Source: Chrysiogenia bacterium
Lineage (GTDB): Bacteria > JAGRBM01
DNA: 5,868 nt
Reading direction: 5' to 3'
NCBI GenBank assembly: GCA_020434085.1
Contig: JAGRBM010000304.1
Span: forward strand, 1 to 5,868
Position numbers and translations under genes: made by a program. Below the pieces are notes generated by a model that did no database searches, was not told where the DNA came from, and was given only the letters and a program-made list of their open reading frames with translations. Positions 5,801 through 5,868 of this stretch are shown here, piece after piece; positions within the stretch are counted from its first letter, which is position 1; the number at the start of each line of letters is the position of its first letter.

Positions 5801-5868
5801 ATGCCCAGCATCGCCGTCGTTGGCGCTTCCAAAGATCGCAGCAAGTTCGGCAACAAGTGCATCCGCGC
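5801..5868 (+). CDS. CoA-binding-domain protein (CoA_binding_2/YccU-like), N-terminal fragment cut by the window edge
   Basis: Twenty-two complete codons are visible and the gene runs off the right edge. The peptide starts MPSIAVVGASKDRSKFGNKC. The beta-strand IAVVGAS with its Gly-rich turn, followed by a SKFGNK segment, is the typical opening of small Rossmann-fold CoA-binding proteins (Pfam CoA_binding_2, about 130-150 residues, E. coli YccU as a distant relative). These proteins bind CoA or a similar nucleotide and their cellular role is poorly defined. The start has a good GGAGG and sits 4 nt after the HAD stop, so it belongs to the same transcription unit. Only the first motif is visible; a longer acyl-CoA synthetase-type protein sharing this fold cannot be excluded. 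Confidence 0.75.
   Translation, partial: MPSIAVVGASKDRSKFGNKCIR

Noticed and set aside
3520-5862. Uninterrupted 780-codon open frame on the minus strand
   Set aside because: It is in codon register with three well-supported plus-strand genes. Its openness follows from missing TTA/CTA/TCA codons. Its translation is low-complexity Gly/Ala/Val/Asp-rich with no motifs, and it crosses gene boundaries.

Overview
This is a GC-rich (by eye roughly 65%), densely coded window from what looks like a Gram-negative bacterium. The evidence is a lipobox-bearing secreted protein, a membrane-anchored polyprenyl-phosphate-type glycosyltransferase, an RNase R of proteobacterial layout and very strong G/C third-position codon preference. 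The mix (RNase R, AMMECR1/AmmeMemoRadiSam A, HAD-IB phosphatase, CoA-binding protein, orphan lipoprotein) would fit a deltaproteobacterial/myxobacterial-like or uncultured lineage, but nothing here fixes the taxonomy.

Layout. Positions 1-961 lie on the minus strand: a family 2 glycosyltransferase (read from TTG at 961) whose end overlaps by 8 nt the start of a second gene that runs off the left edge. A 76-bp divergent gap (962-1037) separates this from plus-strand genes that fill the rest of the window: RNase R (1038-3494), an AMMECR1-domain protein (3514-4053), an unrecognised two-part beta-rich lipoprotein (4126-5019), a HAD-IB phosphatase-like hydrolase (5038-5796) and the first 22 codons of a CoA-binding-domain protein (from 5801). 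Gaps are 19, 72, 18 and 4 nt, so rnr-AMMECR1 and lipoprotein-HAD-CoA-binding look like two co-transcribed blocks, possibly one long operon. No stretch over 300 bases lacks a gene.

How the genes relate. The left block is envelope glycan or lipid-linked sugar biosynthesis. RNase R is housekeeping RNA turnover. The AMMECR1 protein, HAD hydrolase and CoA-binding protein are small cytoplasmic proteins with no visible common pathway, and the lipoprotein goes to the envelope. I see no mobile element, CRISPR array, tRNA or rRNA, and no convincing new multi-gene system.

The points most worth a second look are: an Ala where RNase R normally has one of its four active-site aspartates; a lysine-rich RNase R tail built on a 12-bp tandem repeat; the unassigned lipoprotein; and the near-total absence of TTA/CTA/TCA codons, which explains the very long antisense open frames.
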